This document shows, piece by piece, positions 30,391 to 39,509 of a DNA stretch of 64,000 bases. Each line of letters starts with the position of its first letter. Positions within the stretch are counted from its first letter, which is position 1. The position numbers were made by a program, and so were the translations under genes. Under the pieces are notes generated by a model. The model was not told where the DNA came from and did not search any database. It worked only from the letters and a program-made list of their open reading frames with translations. Origin of the DNA: an uncultured Fluviicola sp. (GTDB lineage Bacteria; Bacteroidota; Bacteroidia; Flavobacteriales_D; Crocinitomicaceae); contig CAJVYC010000012.1 in NCBI GenBank assembly GCA_913009205.1, positions 20,813 through 84,812 of the forward strand, in the 5' to 3' direction.

Positions 30391-32145
30391 TTAACTCGTC
30401 TCTTCCTCCGCTAATTGCTTCTGATAAAGCTCGGCATAGGCGCCATTTGCCAGAATCAACTCTTCGTGTGTTCCTTTTTCAGTAAGGCGACCTTCTGCTA
30501 TATTGATAATTCTCGATGCATTTCGAATGGATGAAACACGATGGCTGACAATCATGGAAGTGATATCATTCATGTTTTTGAAATTGCGAAGGATGATTTC
30601 TTCTGTTTCCGTGTCCACGGCGGATAAACAATCATCTAGAATTAAAATTTCAGGCGTGCGAATCAAAGCTCGAGCGATACTAATTCGCTGTTTTTGTCCA
30701 CCACTTAAGTTAACTCCTCGTTCTCCTAATAAGGTATCAAATCCCGATTTAAACTCAATAATATTGTGGTAGACATGTGCCTGCTTCGTTACCTCAATCA
30801 ACATTTCCTCTGAAGCATCTCCTTTATTTAATCCAAACGCAATGTTGTTCTTGATCGTGTCCGAGAATAAAAATACGTCTTGAGGAACAACACTAGTCCG
30901 ACTCCTTAGTTCATCTAAATTGCAATCGTTAATATTCTTTCCGTCAATTAAAATGACTCCACTTTGTGGTTCGACTTGGCGTGTCAGCAACTGAATAATA
31001 GTTGATTTTCCGCATCCTGTTCTTCCAATGATGCCGAGTGATTCGCCTTTTTTAATGATGAAACTCAAATTATTGATTGCCTGAACACCAGAGTTCGGGA
31101 AGGTGTAAGAGACGTTTCTAAATTCAATTTCCTTTTTAAATACAAGTGGCTCTTGAGATCGGTTAACAATTTCGGGTTCTTCTTTTAAAAACTCATTGAT
31201 ACGTTCTTGAGAAGCAGCCGCCCTTTGAATTAATGATGTCACCCATCCAACAGAGGCAAATGGCCAAGTCAACATATTAACAAAGAAGATGAATTTGGTT
31301 ATATCACCAATTGTCATATTACCGTTGATATGAAAAATTCCTCCCAAATAGATGCAAAGTACGCTACTTAGTCCAACTAGGATAAATATTGTTGGCATGA
31401 ACAAAGCATTGACAAATACAAGTTTCATGTTTTTATTCTTGTAGGCATTCGCAGACAAATTGAATTTATCTTCAACCTCCTTAGTTCTATCATACGCCTT
31501 TACCACCCGGATTCCTGAAAAGGTTTCTTGAACCAATGTTGACATAAAGGATTGTTCTTTCTGAACCGTTGTACTTATTTTATTGATTCGAGAAGCTACT
31601 TTGTATATTATGAAGGACATAAGTGGAAGGGGGGCCAAAACAACGAGGGTTAACAAGCCATTAATAGAGATCATCACACTAATAACAAGAATTGAAAGAA
31701 CAACGAGATTAATGGTGTACATAATACCTGGTCCAAGATACATTCGGACTTTAGTTACATCTTCCGATATCCGGGTCATTAAGTCTCCAGTATTGTTTTT
31801 CTTGAAAAATGTGTAACTTAATTTTTGATATTGTTGGTAGATTTCATTTTTTAGATCATACTCTATATACCTCGACATGATTATGATTGTCTGTCTAGTT
31901 AGAAATAAAAATATTCCAGCTATTAGGGAAAGTAGTATATAGTATCCGCCGACTTTAAAAGCGTAATAGAAAAGGTCGTCAGGGTTGTATGTGCTGTTCC
32001 ATTCTTTTAGATCATCGGTTACATCACCAAAGTATTGTGGCATTAAAACTTTGGCGAGGTTTGTTCCAATAATGAACAATATTCCCAAAAGCATTCTCCA
32101 TTTGTATTTAATGAAATATTTATTGAGATAGCTAAGTGACTTCAT
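30391..32145 (-). CDS. ABC exporter, fused membrane and ATP-binding domains
   Basis: A 584-residue half-transporter of the MsbA/MDR type. Six membrane helices fill about residues 15-310, including TRISEDVTKVRMYLGPGIMY. The ATPase domain (about 340-575) has Walker A GRTGCGKST, the Q-loop VVPQDVFLFSDTIKNNI, signature LSGGQKQRISIARAL, Walker B ILILDDCLSAVD and the H-loop IVSHR. It should work as a homodimer. Lipid, drug or peptide export is possible; nothing nearby fixes the substrate. Divergent from leucine dehydrogenase. Confidence 0.93.
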   Translation of the reverse strand: MKSLSYLNKYFIKYKWRMLLGILFIIGTNLAKVLMPQYFGDVTDDLKEWNSTYNPDDLFYYAFKVGGYYILLSLIAGIFLFLTRQTIIIMSRYIEYDLKNEIYQQYQKLSYTFFKKNNTGDLMTRISEDVTKVRMYLGPGIMYTINLVVLSILVISVMISINGLLTLVVLAPLPLMSFIIYKVASRINKISTTVQKEQSFMSTLVQETFSGIRVVKAYDRTKEVEDKFNLSANAYKNKNMKLVFVNALFMPTIFILVGLSSVLCIYLGGIFHINGNMTIGDITKFIFFVNMLTWPFASVGWVTSLIQRAAASQERINEFLKEEPEIVNRSQEPLVFKKEIEFRNVSYTFPNSGVQAINNLSFIIKKGESLGIIGRTGCGKSTIIQLLTRQVEPQSGVILIDGKNINDCNLDELRSRTSVVPQDVFLFSDTIKNNIAFGLNKGDASEEMLIEVTKQAHVYHNIIEFKSGFDTLLGERGVNLSGGQKQRISIARALIRTPEILILDDCLSAVDTETEEIILRNFKNMNDITSMIVSHRVSSIRNASRIINIAEGRLTEKGTHEELILANGAYAELYQKQLAEEETS

Positions 32146-32227
32146 GCGATAATTTCCTATTTTTGCCCCACTATTTACATGGTTTTGTAAAAGTAAATAA
32201 TAGATTGAGATAATTTAGCGCTTTGAT

Positions 32228-33325
32228 ATGATTGAAGTAAAAAATATTGAGGATACGAACCTCGCTGGAAATCCTGTAATTGCTCAAATGAGCAATTACA
32301 AGCATGAACAGCTTTTGTTCTGTAATGATAACGAAACAGGTTTAAAAGCAATAATCGCAGTACATAATACGGTTTTAGGTCCAGCACTCGGAGGAACGAG
32401 AATGTGGTCTTACAAAAACGAAATGGAGGCATTGAATGATGTTCTTCGTCTCTCTCGCGGTATGACTTACAAAAATTCAATCTCTGGGCTGAATTTAGGT
32501 GGCGGTAAAGCGGTCATTATTGGTGATGCTCGAGCCATGAAATCTGAAGCTTTGTTTAGAAGATTTGGAAAGTTTGTGAATAGCTTGGCCGGAAAGTACA
32601 TTACAGCAGAAGATGTTGGAATTAATCCAATGGACATGTCATGGGTGAGTATGGAGACGGATCACGTTGTTGGTCTTCCTGGGAAAAGTGGAGATCCTTC
32701 GCCGGTTACAGCTCATGGAACTTATGTAGGGATGAAAGCTTGTGCGAAAGAGCAATTTGGTACTGATTCTTTAAGTGGTAAGAAAGTTGCCGTTCAAGGA
32801 GTTGGACATGTAGGTGAATATTTGGTTGAAGCACTTACGAAAGAAGGTGCAGAGGTTTATATCACAGATATACACGAACCAACTTTAAAAAGAGTATCTC
32901 AAACGTATGGGGCTAAAGTTGTTGGTTTGGATGAAATATATGAAATCGATATGGATATTTATGCTCCTTGTGCGCTAGGAGCAACCATAAATGATACCAC
33001 GTTATCAAAATTGAAGTGTTCAATTATCGCTGGTGCTGCAAACAATCAACTTCAACAAGAAGGATTGCACGGTACAGAGGTAATGAGGAAAGGAATCATT
33101 TATGCTCCTGACTATGCGCTAAATGCTGGTGGCGTTATTAATTGTTATTCTGAAGTGAAAGGTTTATCTCCAGAATGGGCAATGAATAAAGCCGAAGAAA
33201 TTTACACAACGATTCATAATATCGTTAAGCGTTCGTCATCTGAAAATGTTCCGACATATCAGATTGCCAATAAAATGGCAGAAGAACGTATTGACTCTAT
33301 TGGGAAAGTTAAACTTCCAATGTAA
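32228..33325 (+). CDS. ldh: Leucine dehydrogenase (Glu/Leu/Phe/Val dehydrogenase family)
   Basis: NAD-dependent oxidative deamination of branched-chain amino acids. The 365-residue protein has the catalytic segment GMTYKNSISGLNLGGGKAVI with the two active-site lysines Lys82 and Lys94 at the spacing seen in Bacillus LeuDH. GPALGGTRMW precedes it, and the Rossmann domain carries VAVQGVGHVGEYLVEAL (about 188-204). CALGATIND and IIAGAANNQL complete the signature. It starts 82 bases from the divergent ABC gene and is followed by nusB four bases after the stop. The exact amino-acid preference is inferred from family. Confidence 0.92.
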   Translation: MIEVKNIEDTNLAGNPVIAQMSNYKHEQLLFCNDNETGLKAIIAVHNTVLGPALGGTRMWSYKNEMEALNDVLRLSRGMTYKNSISGLNLGGGKAVIIGDARAMKSEALFRRFGKFVNSLAGKYITAEDVGINPMDMSWVSMETDHVVGLPGKSGDPSPVTAHGTYVGMKACAKEQFGTDSLSGKKVAVQGVGHVGEYLVEALTKEGAEVYITDIHEPTLKRVSQTYGAKVVGLDEIYEIDMDIYAPCALGATINDTTLSKLKCSIIAGAANNQLQQEGLHGTEVMRKGIIYAPDYALNAGGVINCYSEVKGLSPEWAMNKAEEIYTTIHNIVKRSSSENVPTYQIANKMAEERIDSIGKVKLPM

Positions 33326-33329
33326 GCGA

Positions 33330-34277
33330 ATGCTGAATAGACGACACTTAAGAGTAAAAGTTCTTCAATCTTTATATGCGTATTTCCAATCGAAAGATGG
33401 GCATACAGCTATTTCTGAAAAGGAATTATTGACAGCAGTAGAACGAATTTACGATCTTTATTTGTACCTGTTATTGTCCTTTGATGAACTTAAAGTTCAA
33501 GGGACACGTAGGATTGAAGATTCTAAGCTGAAGATTCGGCCAACGGATGAAGAGCTTGATCCGAATACAAAATTCATTGATAATCAACTCATTTCTATTT
33601 TAGGGAATCATCCTGAATTAAGAGCTTGTTCTGAAGATCGAAAAGTGAATTGGGTAGGAGATGAGCACCAGGAGTTGTTCCGTAAGATGTATTTGAATTT
33701 AAGAGAAAGTGAGACTTACTTTGAGTTCATGAACAATGATGCGAAAGGGTTTGCTGAAGATATGGTTTTTGCTATTGCCGTCTTTAAATCAGAGATTGCA
33801 AACTTCCCTTTGCTTTATGATTTCTTTGAAGAAAAGAGTATTCACTGGATGGATGATATCGATTTGGCTTGCACAATGGTTATCAAAACTTTAAAGAACT
33901 TTAACGAAGATGGTCCCAATCAAATTTTACCTTTGTATAAGGATAAAGAAGATGAAGTTGATTTTATCAGACAATTACTTCGAAAAACCATTTCGATGGA
34001 CGTTGAGAACGAAAAATTAATTGATGAATTGACAAGTAACTGGGAGTTAGACAGAATTGCGAAAATGGACGTGATTCTAATGAAAATGGCAATTACTGAA
34101 TTGCAAATTTTCAACAATATTCCAACCAAGGTGACACTAAATGAATATATTGAAATTTCAAAATTCTATAGTACACCAAAGAGTAATGGATTTATTAATG
34201 GAGTTCTCGATAAAGCAATTGGCCGTCTGGATAAAGAAGGATTAATTACAAAAGTTGGACGGGGATTAAAAGAATAA
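33330..34277 (+). CDS. nusB: Transcription antitermination factor NusB (long Bacteroidota form)
   Basis: About 315 residues. The N-terminus MLNRRHLRVKVLQSLYAYFQ is the classical NusB RNA-binding helix, and the conserved all-alpha NusB fold is at about 180-310, including WELDRIAKMDVILMKMAITE and the closing FINGVLDKAIGRL. The Bacteroidota form has a long middle extension of about 150 residues compared with E. coli NusB (139). The open frame runs upstream to 33246 inside ldh, but ATG 33330 starts the conserved helix and is preferred. Works with NusE on rRNA antitermination. Confidence 0.93.
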   Translation: MLNRRHLRVKVLQSLYAYFQSKDGHTAISEKELLTAVERIYDLYLYLLLSFDELKVQGTRRIEDSKLKIRPTDEELDPNTKFIDNQLISILGNHPELRACSEDRKVNWVGDEHQELFRKMYLNLRESETYFEFMNNDAKGFAEDMVFAIAVFKSEIANFPLLYDFFEEKSIHWMDDIDLACTMVIKTLKNFNEDGPNQILPLYKDKEDEVDFIRQLLRKTISMDVENEKLIDELTSNWELDRIAKMDVILMKMAITELQIFNNIPTKVTLNEYIEISKFYSTPKSNGFINGVLDKAIGRLDKEGLITKVGRGLKE

Positions 34278-34281
34278 GATT

Positions 34282-34683
34282 ATGATAAAATTTTTGACAC
34301 TATCATTATTGATTGCAATGTTCGCTTCTTGTGAGTCAGATCCAGAAACAGATGTGATAGTAGGGAACAAGACAACAATGAAAATTGATCGCTTGTACGA
34401 TGCTGGAGAGGTAATGAAAGGAGAAGTTATTACAGCGAAGTTTAGAGTGACCAATACAGGAAAGTATCCATTGACTTTGGCGAGTGTTAAACCGTCGTGC
34501 TCATGCACTGTTTCTTCTTATCCTAAGGAACCAATTACACCGGGAGAATCAGATGTAATTACTGCAACTGTTAATACAGATAGATTAGGTACAGGTACTT
34601 TAACAAAACACGTGAATGTCACGGCAAACACAACCCCCTCAGTTACCCAATTAAAAATCAGGGGATTGGTTATGAATAAATAG
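34282..34683 (+). CDS. DUF1573 lipoprotein
   Basis: A 133-residue lipoprotein, signal MIKFLTLSLLIAMFASC with lipobox Cys17. The mature part is the Ig-like DUF1573 domain, with AKFRVTNTGKYPLTLASVKP, the conserved PSCSCTVSSYPKEPITPGES and HVNVTANTTPSVTQLKIRG. Function unknown; such proteins are abundant in Bacteroidota and are secreted or surface-facing. Follows nusB after four bases and precedes yajC by 30 bases, so nusB-DUF1573-yajC probably form one operon ending in the terminator at 34998. Confidence 0.9.
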   Translation: MIKFLTLSLLIAMFASCESDPETDVIVGNKTTMKIDRLYDAGEVMKGEVITAKFRVTNTGKYPLTLASVKPSCSCTVSSYPKEPITPGESDVITATVNTDRLGTGTLTKHVNVTANTTPSVTQLKIRGLVMNK

Positions 34684-34713
34684 TAAATTAAATTAAATTA
34701 AAAGAGAAAGATA

Positions 34714-34977
34714 ATGATAAACATAATAATGATTCTTCTCATGGTCGTAGTATTCTACTTCTTCATGATGAGACCACAAATGAAAAAGCAAAAGGAGCTT
34801 AAAGCGTTTCGCGAAAATTTAGCAGCAGGTAACAAAGTAGTTACTATCGGAGGAATTCATGGGAAAATCCTTTCAGTTGATGAATCAACAATTTTAATTT
34901 CTACTGAAGGTGGAAAATTAAGAATGGACAAAACAGCAGTTTCAAGTTCTCCCGAAGATTCTTTGGATAAGAAATAA
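34714..34977 (+). CDS. yajC: Preprotein translocase auxiliary subunit YajC
   Basis: An 87-residue protein with one N-terminal membrane helix ([20 protein letters not shown], about 3-22) and the YajC signature [20 protein letters not shown], then [20 protein letters not shown]. YajC accompanies SecDF at the Sec translocon. Length and position next to nusB and DUF1573 are common in Bacteroidota. Confidence 0.96.
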   Translation: MINIIMILLMVVVFYFFMMRPQMKKQKELKAFRENLAAGNKVVTIGGIHGKILSVDESTILISTEGGKLRMDKTAVSSSPEDSLDKK

Positions 34978-34997
34978 AAACTTATTTTAAATAGACA

Positions 34998-35033
34998 AAT
35001 CCCTCTTGAGTATTCTCTTGAGGGATTTTTTTT
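34998..35033 (+). terminator. Rho-independent terminator after yajC
   Basis: AATCCCTC pairs with GAGGGATT, with an inner GAG/CTC helix, and is followed by at least six T residues. It starts 21 bases after the yajC stop codon. Confidence 0.88.
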
Positions 35034-35184
35034 GAGTCCATACTAATATGGTTGCATTTTCTCTACATATTCCGTTGAAAAAATTGCTTCGACTAAACAT
35101 CAATTTTTTAAGTTAAAAGATTATTTTTATGCATTACAGGGCACCATTTTTATAACTACTTATATCGATAATTAAAAAATTACT

Positions 35185-35634
35185 TTGAAAATTATACTCG
35201 CTTTCCTATCATTCTTTTTTATCCTGTCTAGTTGTGGTGACGAGTCGAATGGTTTCAAGCCCAAGAAGAATTTAGTGGTTGCAATGACAGAAGAAGATAG
35301 TATCACAGCAACAATAGATTCTTTGCATATCACATCTGAGATGGACATGTCTTTAATTAGCCCTGAGGACCGTGGAGAATTTTTGAAAAATTTAGCTGAA
35401 ATAGAAAAGAAGCATGGTCAGCAATGGGATTTCTGTACTTGTGTTTTAAAGAATGACTCTATTAATAAAGCATTTATGAAAAAACTTTCTGATGAGGCTT
35501 TCGATGAGTTGTCTTTAAGGTTTGATGCCATCGATGCTAAGTGCAAAGCCTTTATAGCCCAGAATCCAAATCAAACTCCTGGTGATCGTGCGAAACACGA
35601 GAATAAAGTAAGAGATTGCTTATGTTTTAATTAG
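35185..35634 (+). CDS. Small Cys-containing lipoprotein with CxC...C signature
   Basis: A 149-residue lipoprotein, signal MKIILAFLSFFFILSSC with lipobox Cys17. The mature part is helical and charged and contains WDFCTCVLKND, then KKLSDEAFDEL, then DAKCKAF, and ends in a second cysteine pair (DCLCF). The CxC-x33-C spacing with KLxDxxF between is shared with the lipoprotein gene at 47473. I do not recognise a named family. The start codon is TTG; no ATG or GTG gives the signal peptide. The Omp28-like gene follows after 40 bases. Confidence 0.65.
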   Translation: MKIILAFLSFFFILSSCGDESNGFKPKKNLVVAMTEEDSITATIDSLHITSEMDMSLISPEDRGEFLKNLAEIEKKHGQQWDFCTCVLKNDSINKAFMKKLSDEAFDELSLRFDAIDAKCKAFIAQNPNQTPGDRAKHENKVRDCLCFN

Positions 35635-35674
35635 AATAAATTGTAAATTCATTAACAACATATATTATAAGATT

Positions 35675-36742
35675 ATGAAAAACAATTACTTAGTAGTATT
35701 AGTCTTGTTATTATCGGCTTCAGTATACGCTCAAACTGGACGTGTAACACTTATCGAAACTTTTACTTCGTCAACATGTCCACCATGTGTAGGAGGAAAT
35801 ATTAATCTCGAAGGAATTCTAGATGATTCACAGAATGATGATCAAGCAGTGTCTTTAAAGTATCAAATGTATTGGCCAGGAAACGGTGATCCTTACTACA
35901 CATTAGAAGGCGGTGAGAGAAGAAATGTATATGGTATTAGTGGTGTTCCTACAACAGAAGTAGATGGAACTACTGAAGTCTCAACAGGAAATTTGTCTCA
36001 AAACATATTGAATTCTGCGTATGCTGTGGTACCTAGAGTTACAATCGACGCGCATTACGAAGTTGACGAAGCAGCTAAAATAATCACTGTTCAAGCTAGC
36101 GTAACTGTTTTAGAGGCTACACCTCCGGGATGGAGATTGTACATGGCTGTTTTTGAGTATGGAACAACTGGAAATACTGGTACAAACGGAGAAACTTCTT
36201 TTGAGCACGTTATGAAAAAAATGCTTCCTAATGAATCAGGAAAGGTAATGTCACCTATGCAAGCAGGTGAAACTTTCAATTGGACAGAGGTTTATACATT
36301 TAATGGAAACTACAATCTTCCGGCAAATGGAATAAGCCCTATAGATCACGCTATAGAGCATTCTGTGGAGGAGTTTTCTGACCTTGGTGTTGCTGTTTGG
36401 GTTCAGACACTTCTTAACTCTGAAGTTATGCAAGCAGGATATGCTGAGGTTGGATTGATTGGATTGAACGAAAATGAATCAACAATTGAATCTGCTAAAA
36501 TTTACCCGAATCCAGCGTATGGGAAAGCAACTGTTGCATTTCAAGCGACAGTTACTGAAGATTACAAGATTGAAGTAATGAATACAATGGGAGAAGCTGT
36601 TTACACTTGTACCTTGTTAAGCGTTGAAGCAGGGAGAACGACACATGATCTTCCAATTGATAATTTCGCTGACGGATTGTATACAATTCGTATTAGTTCA
36701 ACTACTGGTCTAATCAGTAAAAGATTGTCAGTACAAAATTAA
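35675..36742 (+). CDS. Omp28-related outer-membrane protein with T9SS type A sorting domain
   Basis: A 355-residue exported protein: signal peptide MKNNYLVVLVLLLSASVYAQ, then an Omp28 domain (about 22-260) that begins with a thioredoxin-like segment LIETFTSSTCPPCVGGN holding the CPPC pair (Cys35/Cys38). The C-terminal domain of about 75 residues (SAKIYPNPAYGKATVAFQA, then IEVMNTMGEAVYTC, LPIDNFADGLYTIRIS) is a T9SS type A sorting signal, so the protein is expected to cross the outer membrane and be attached or released at the surface. Confidence 0.92.
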   Translation: MKNNYLVVLVLLLSASVYAQTGRVTLIETFTSSTCPPCVGGNINLEGILDDSQNDDQAVSLKYQMYWPGNGDPYYTLEGGERRNVYGISGVPTTEVDGTTEVSTGNLSQNILNSAYAVVPRVTIDAHYEVDEAAKIITVQASVTVLEATPPGWRLYMAVFEYGTTGNTGTNGETSFEHVMKKMLPNESGKVMSPMQAGETFNWTEVYTFNGNYNLPANGISPIDHAIEHSVEEFSDLGVAVWVQTLLNSEVMQAGYAEVGLIGLNENESTIESAKIYPNPAYGKATVAFQATVTEDYKIEVMNTMGEAVYTCTLLSVEAGRTTHDLPIDNFADGLYTIRISSTTGLISKRLSVQN

Positions 36743-36902
36743 AATCATTTAATCCGGGGTGTAACGCTTCGGTATTGCACTTTTTTTTGAAATTTAGCGT
36801 TGAGTTAATAAAAAAAATATCAAGAAATAATTGGTGAAACTGTTACTTATTTATGCAGTGGCATTAACTTGAGTGTACAGGAAGTACAAACTTAGTTTAA
36901 AA

Positions 36903-36935
36903 AAAAGAGTCTCGGTACACGACCGAGACTCTTTT
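36903..36935. terminator. Bidirectional rho-independent terminator
   Basis: A perfect 14-base-pair stem (AAAAGAGTCTCGGT with ACCGAGACTCTTTT) and a five-base loop, with A residues on the left and T residues on the right. It lies between the plus-strand Omp28 gene and the minus-strand gapdh, so it can serve both. Confidence 0.9.
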
Positions 36936-36982
36936 GGTATTTAATAATGTTCCTCAGCTAATGCTATGGGACAGGCGTTCGA

Positions 36983-38434
36983 TTAATAATAGATGGCTCT
37001 TCTTACTTTAGTAATGTACTTCGCCATTCGGATCACTTGTTTTGTGTATCCAAACTCGTTGTCGTACCAAGCATAGATTACACAGCTTTTACCGTCTTTA
37101 GAAACAATCGTTGCATTTGAATCAAATACTGAACAGCACGTGTTTCCGATAATATCATTTGAAACTAATTCTGGATCGGTTGCATAATAAATTTGATTGA
37201 TCAATTCTCCATTAAGCGCTGCGTCTTTCATTGCTGCATTTAATTCTTCCACTGTGGTTTCTTTTCCCAATTCAATATTAAGAATTGCTAAAGATCCGTT
37301 TGGAGTAGGAACACGAACCGCGTTTGCCGTTAATTTATCTTTCAAGTCTGGAATGACTTTCGTTACTGCATTTCCTGCACCAGTTGAAGTAATAACCATG
37401 TTGATTGCCGCTGAACGACCTCTTCTTGGTTTCTTGTGCATGTTGTCCAATAAGTTTTGATCATTGGTGTATGCGTGAACAGTTTCAATGTGTCCTTTGA
37501 CCACTCCGTATTTGTCATTAATTACTTTTAACACCGGAGATATTGCATTTGTAGTGCAGGATGCCGCTGAGTAAATCTTTTCAGTGTCAAGCTCCAAATC
37601 GCCTTGATTGATTCCGTAAACGATATTAGGAATTTCTTTTCCCGGCGCAGTCAAAAGAACTCTAGATGATCCTTTGGCTTGCAGGTGTCTTGATAATTCT
37701 TCACGGTTTGTGAAAACTCCAGTATTATCAATGATCAATGCATTGTGTATTCCGAATTGAGTATAATCTATGTCTTCAGGATTCTTAGCGCAAATCATTC
37801 GAACGATTTGTCCATTGATGATTAAAGCTTCTTTTTCTGCGTCAACAGTAACAGTTCCATCAAATGCTCCGTGCACGGAATCATTTTTAAGAAGGGCAGC
37901 ACGCTTTATTAAATCAGCTTCTGCATTACTACGTGTGACAATCCCTCTTAATCTCAATTGTTGTCCTTTACCGGCTTGTTTAATTAGTTCTCTAGCCGCC
38001 AAACGACCAATTCTACCAAAACCATACAAAACAACGTCTCTAGGTTCGAATTCAACTGCGTTTGAAGATTCAAATCCAGCCAACTTGTTTTTAAGGAAGT
38101 CTGATTTCGAATCAAAATTCGCTTGTTCACTCAGCCATTCAGAGGCTAATTTCCCAATATCCAATTTAGCAGGAGCAAGATCCATTTTTAAGATGTCTTG
38201 AGCAAGTGCAACACTAGTGAAAATATCTACTGGTTTGTTCACTACCTTTTTAGAGTAGGTGTGCAGTTTCAACACTTCTGCAACAGTAACGTCATTTAAG
38301 TGGTTTCTGAAGAATACCAATTCGATGCCTTTGTCGTATAATAATTCTCCTATAACACTAGAAAGTTTAACCGCCGCTCTTTCTCTTTCAATGTGCGACT
38401 TTAACTCTTGTTCGTAATCTAATGCAGTTTCCAT
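36983..38434 (-). CDS. gap: Glyceraldehyde-3-phosphate dehydrogenase, long form
   Basis: A 483-residue GAPDH. The catalytic half is standard: Rossmann motif LYGFGRIGRLAARELIKQ (136-153), ASCTTNAISP with nucleophile Cys293, VHAYTNDQNLLDNMH with the catalytic histidine, PRRGRSAAINM and VRVPTPNGSLAIL. Residues 1-130 form an additional helical N-terminal extension that lacks any motif I recognise; long GAPDHs with this extension are known in Bacteroidota and some other groups. It acts in glycolysis or gluconeogenesis; cofactor choice is not evident. Start at the ATG beginning METALDYEQE. Confidence 0.95.
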   Translation of the reverse strand: METALDYEQELKSHIERERAAVKLSSVIGELLYDKGIELVFFRNHLNDVTVAEVLKLHTYSKKVVNKPVDIFTSVALAQDILKMDLAPAKLDIGKLASEWLSEQANFDSKSDFLKNKLAGFESSNAVEFEPRDVVLYGFGRIGRLAARELIKQAGKGQQLRLRGIVTRSNAEADLIKRAALLKNDSVHGAFDGTVTVDAEKEALIINGQIVRMICAKNPEDIDYTQFGIHNALIIDNTGVFTNREELSRHLQAKGSSRVLLTAPGKEIPNIVYGINQGDLELDTEKIYSAASCTTNAISPVLKVINDKYGVVKGHIETVHAYTNDQNLLDNMHKKPRRGRSAAINMVITSTGAGNAVTKVIPDLKDKLTANAVRVPTPNGSLAILNIELGKETTVEELNAAMKDAALNGELINQIYYATDPELVSNDIIGNTCCSVFDSNATIVSKDGKSCVIYAWYDNEFGYTKQVIRMAKYITKVRRAIYY

Positions 38435-38472
38435 GTTTAATTTAAATTGTTGATTATAAAATATATATAATA

Positions 38473-38505
38473 AAAAAAAGCCCCTCGGTTAAACCGAGGA
38501 GCTTT
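38473..38505 (-). terminator. Rho-independent terminator of rpoD
   Basis: On the minus strand, GAAAGCTCCTCGGT pairs with ACCGAGGGGCTTT (one bulge-like mismatch) and is followed by eight T residues. It starts five bases after the rpoD stop codon and precedes the gapdh gene. Confidence 0.88.
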
Positions 38506-38509
38506 CATG

Positions 38510-39376
38510 TTATCCTAAATAGGCTTTTAGCAATTTGTTTCTCGAAGTGTGTCTTAAGCGGCGAATTGCTTTCTCTTTAATTTGCCTCACACGCTCACGT
38601 GTTAAATTAAACTTGGCACCAATTTCTTCTAGAGTCAAACCGTGGTTCATTCCAATTCCGAAGAACAAACGAATGATCTCACGTTCTTTGTCAGTTAATG
38701 TGCTAAGTGAACGCTCAATCTCTTTTTGAAGCGACTCAGCCATTAATGCGTGATCTGCCTTTGGTGAATCATTGTTCGCCATTACATCCATTAATGTACC
38801 TCCATCTTCCGAAGTTGATAGGGGAGCGTCCATAGATACGTGACGTCCAGAAACATTTAAGCTTTCTTTAATTTTATCTTCAGGTACTTCAAGTGCCTCT
38901 GCCAGCTCTTCAGCTGATGGTGGTCTTTCAAATTCCTGCTCAAGTCGAGAAAATGCCTTATTGATTTTGTTTAGTGATCCTACTTGGTTCAATGGAAGAC
39001 GCACAATACGTGCTTGCTCAGCCAAAGCTTGCAAGATTGATTGACGAATCCACCATACAGCATACGAAATGAATTTGAATCCACGAGTTTCATCAAATTT
39101 TTGTGCTGCCTTAATGAGACCTAAATTCCCTTCGTTAATTAAATCGGGTAACGTTAAGCCTTGATTTTGGTATTGTTTTGCAACAGATACGACGAATCGA
39201 AGATTAGCTCTTGTGAGTTTTTCAAGGGCTAATTGGTCGCCCTTCTTGATTTTTCTGGCTAATTCTACTTCTTGTTCCGCGGTAATCAACTCTTCTTTAC
39301 CAATGTCTTGTAAGTACTTGTCTAATGACTGGCTCTCACGATTGGTAATTGACTTCGTAATTTTAAGTTGTCTCAT
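38510..39376 (-). CDS. rpoD: Primary sigma factor RpoD (Bacteroidota short form)
   Basis: A 288-residue housekeeping sigma factor that recognises the TTG / TAnnTTTG promoters seen across this window. Region 1.2 (about 17-50), region 2 ([58 protein letters not shown]), region 3 and region 4 ([40 protein letters not shown]) are all present; the large acidic region 1.1 of proteobacterial sigma-70 is absent, as usual for Bacteroidota. Own promoter and terminator. Confidence 0.97.
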   Translation of the reverse strand: MRQLKITKSITNRESQSLDKYLQDIGKEELITAEQEVELARKIKKGDQLALEKLTRANLRFVVSVAKQYQNQGLTLPDLINEGNLGLIKAAQKFDETRGFKFISYAVWWIRQSILQALAEQARIVRLPLNQVGSLNKINKAFSRLEQEFERPPSAEELAEALEVPEDKIKESLNVSGRHVSMDAPLSTSEDGGTLMDVMANNDSPKADHALMAESLQKEIERSLSTLTDKEREIIRLFFGIGMNHGLTLEEIGAKFNLTRERVRQIKEKAIRRLRHTSRNKLLKAYLG

Positions 39377-39416
39377 ACTCTTCCTTGCTCAATTTAGTTT
39401 ACGCTAAATGCGACTG

Positions 39417-39448
39417 CAAAGATACAACGAAAAGACAGTGGTATCCAA
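39417..39448 (-). promoter_or_regulatory. Promoter of rpoD
   Basis: On the minus strand: TTG (39448-39446), a 21-base spacer and TATCTTTG (39424-39417), 40 bases before the ATG. A full match to the Bacteroidota primary promoter. Confidence 0.6.
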
Positions 39449-39509
39449 AAAAAAGATTACAATTTATTAACTTTTTCGTAACTCAAAAATCATGCCTTAA
39501 ATATTTGTT

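Noticed and set aside
33246..33329. N-terminal extension of nusB inside ldh
   Set aside because: The conserved NusB helix starts at ATG 33330; the extension would lie in the ldh coding sequence in another frame.
36834..36872. GTG-initiated 12-residue peptide MKLLLIYAVALT that looks like the start of a signal peptide
   Set aside because: It stops at once and has no downstream frame; too short to support a gene or a pseudogene.
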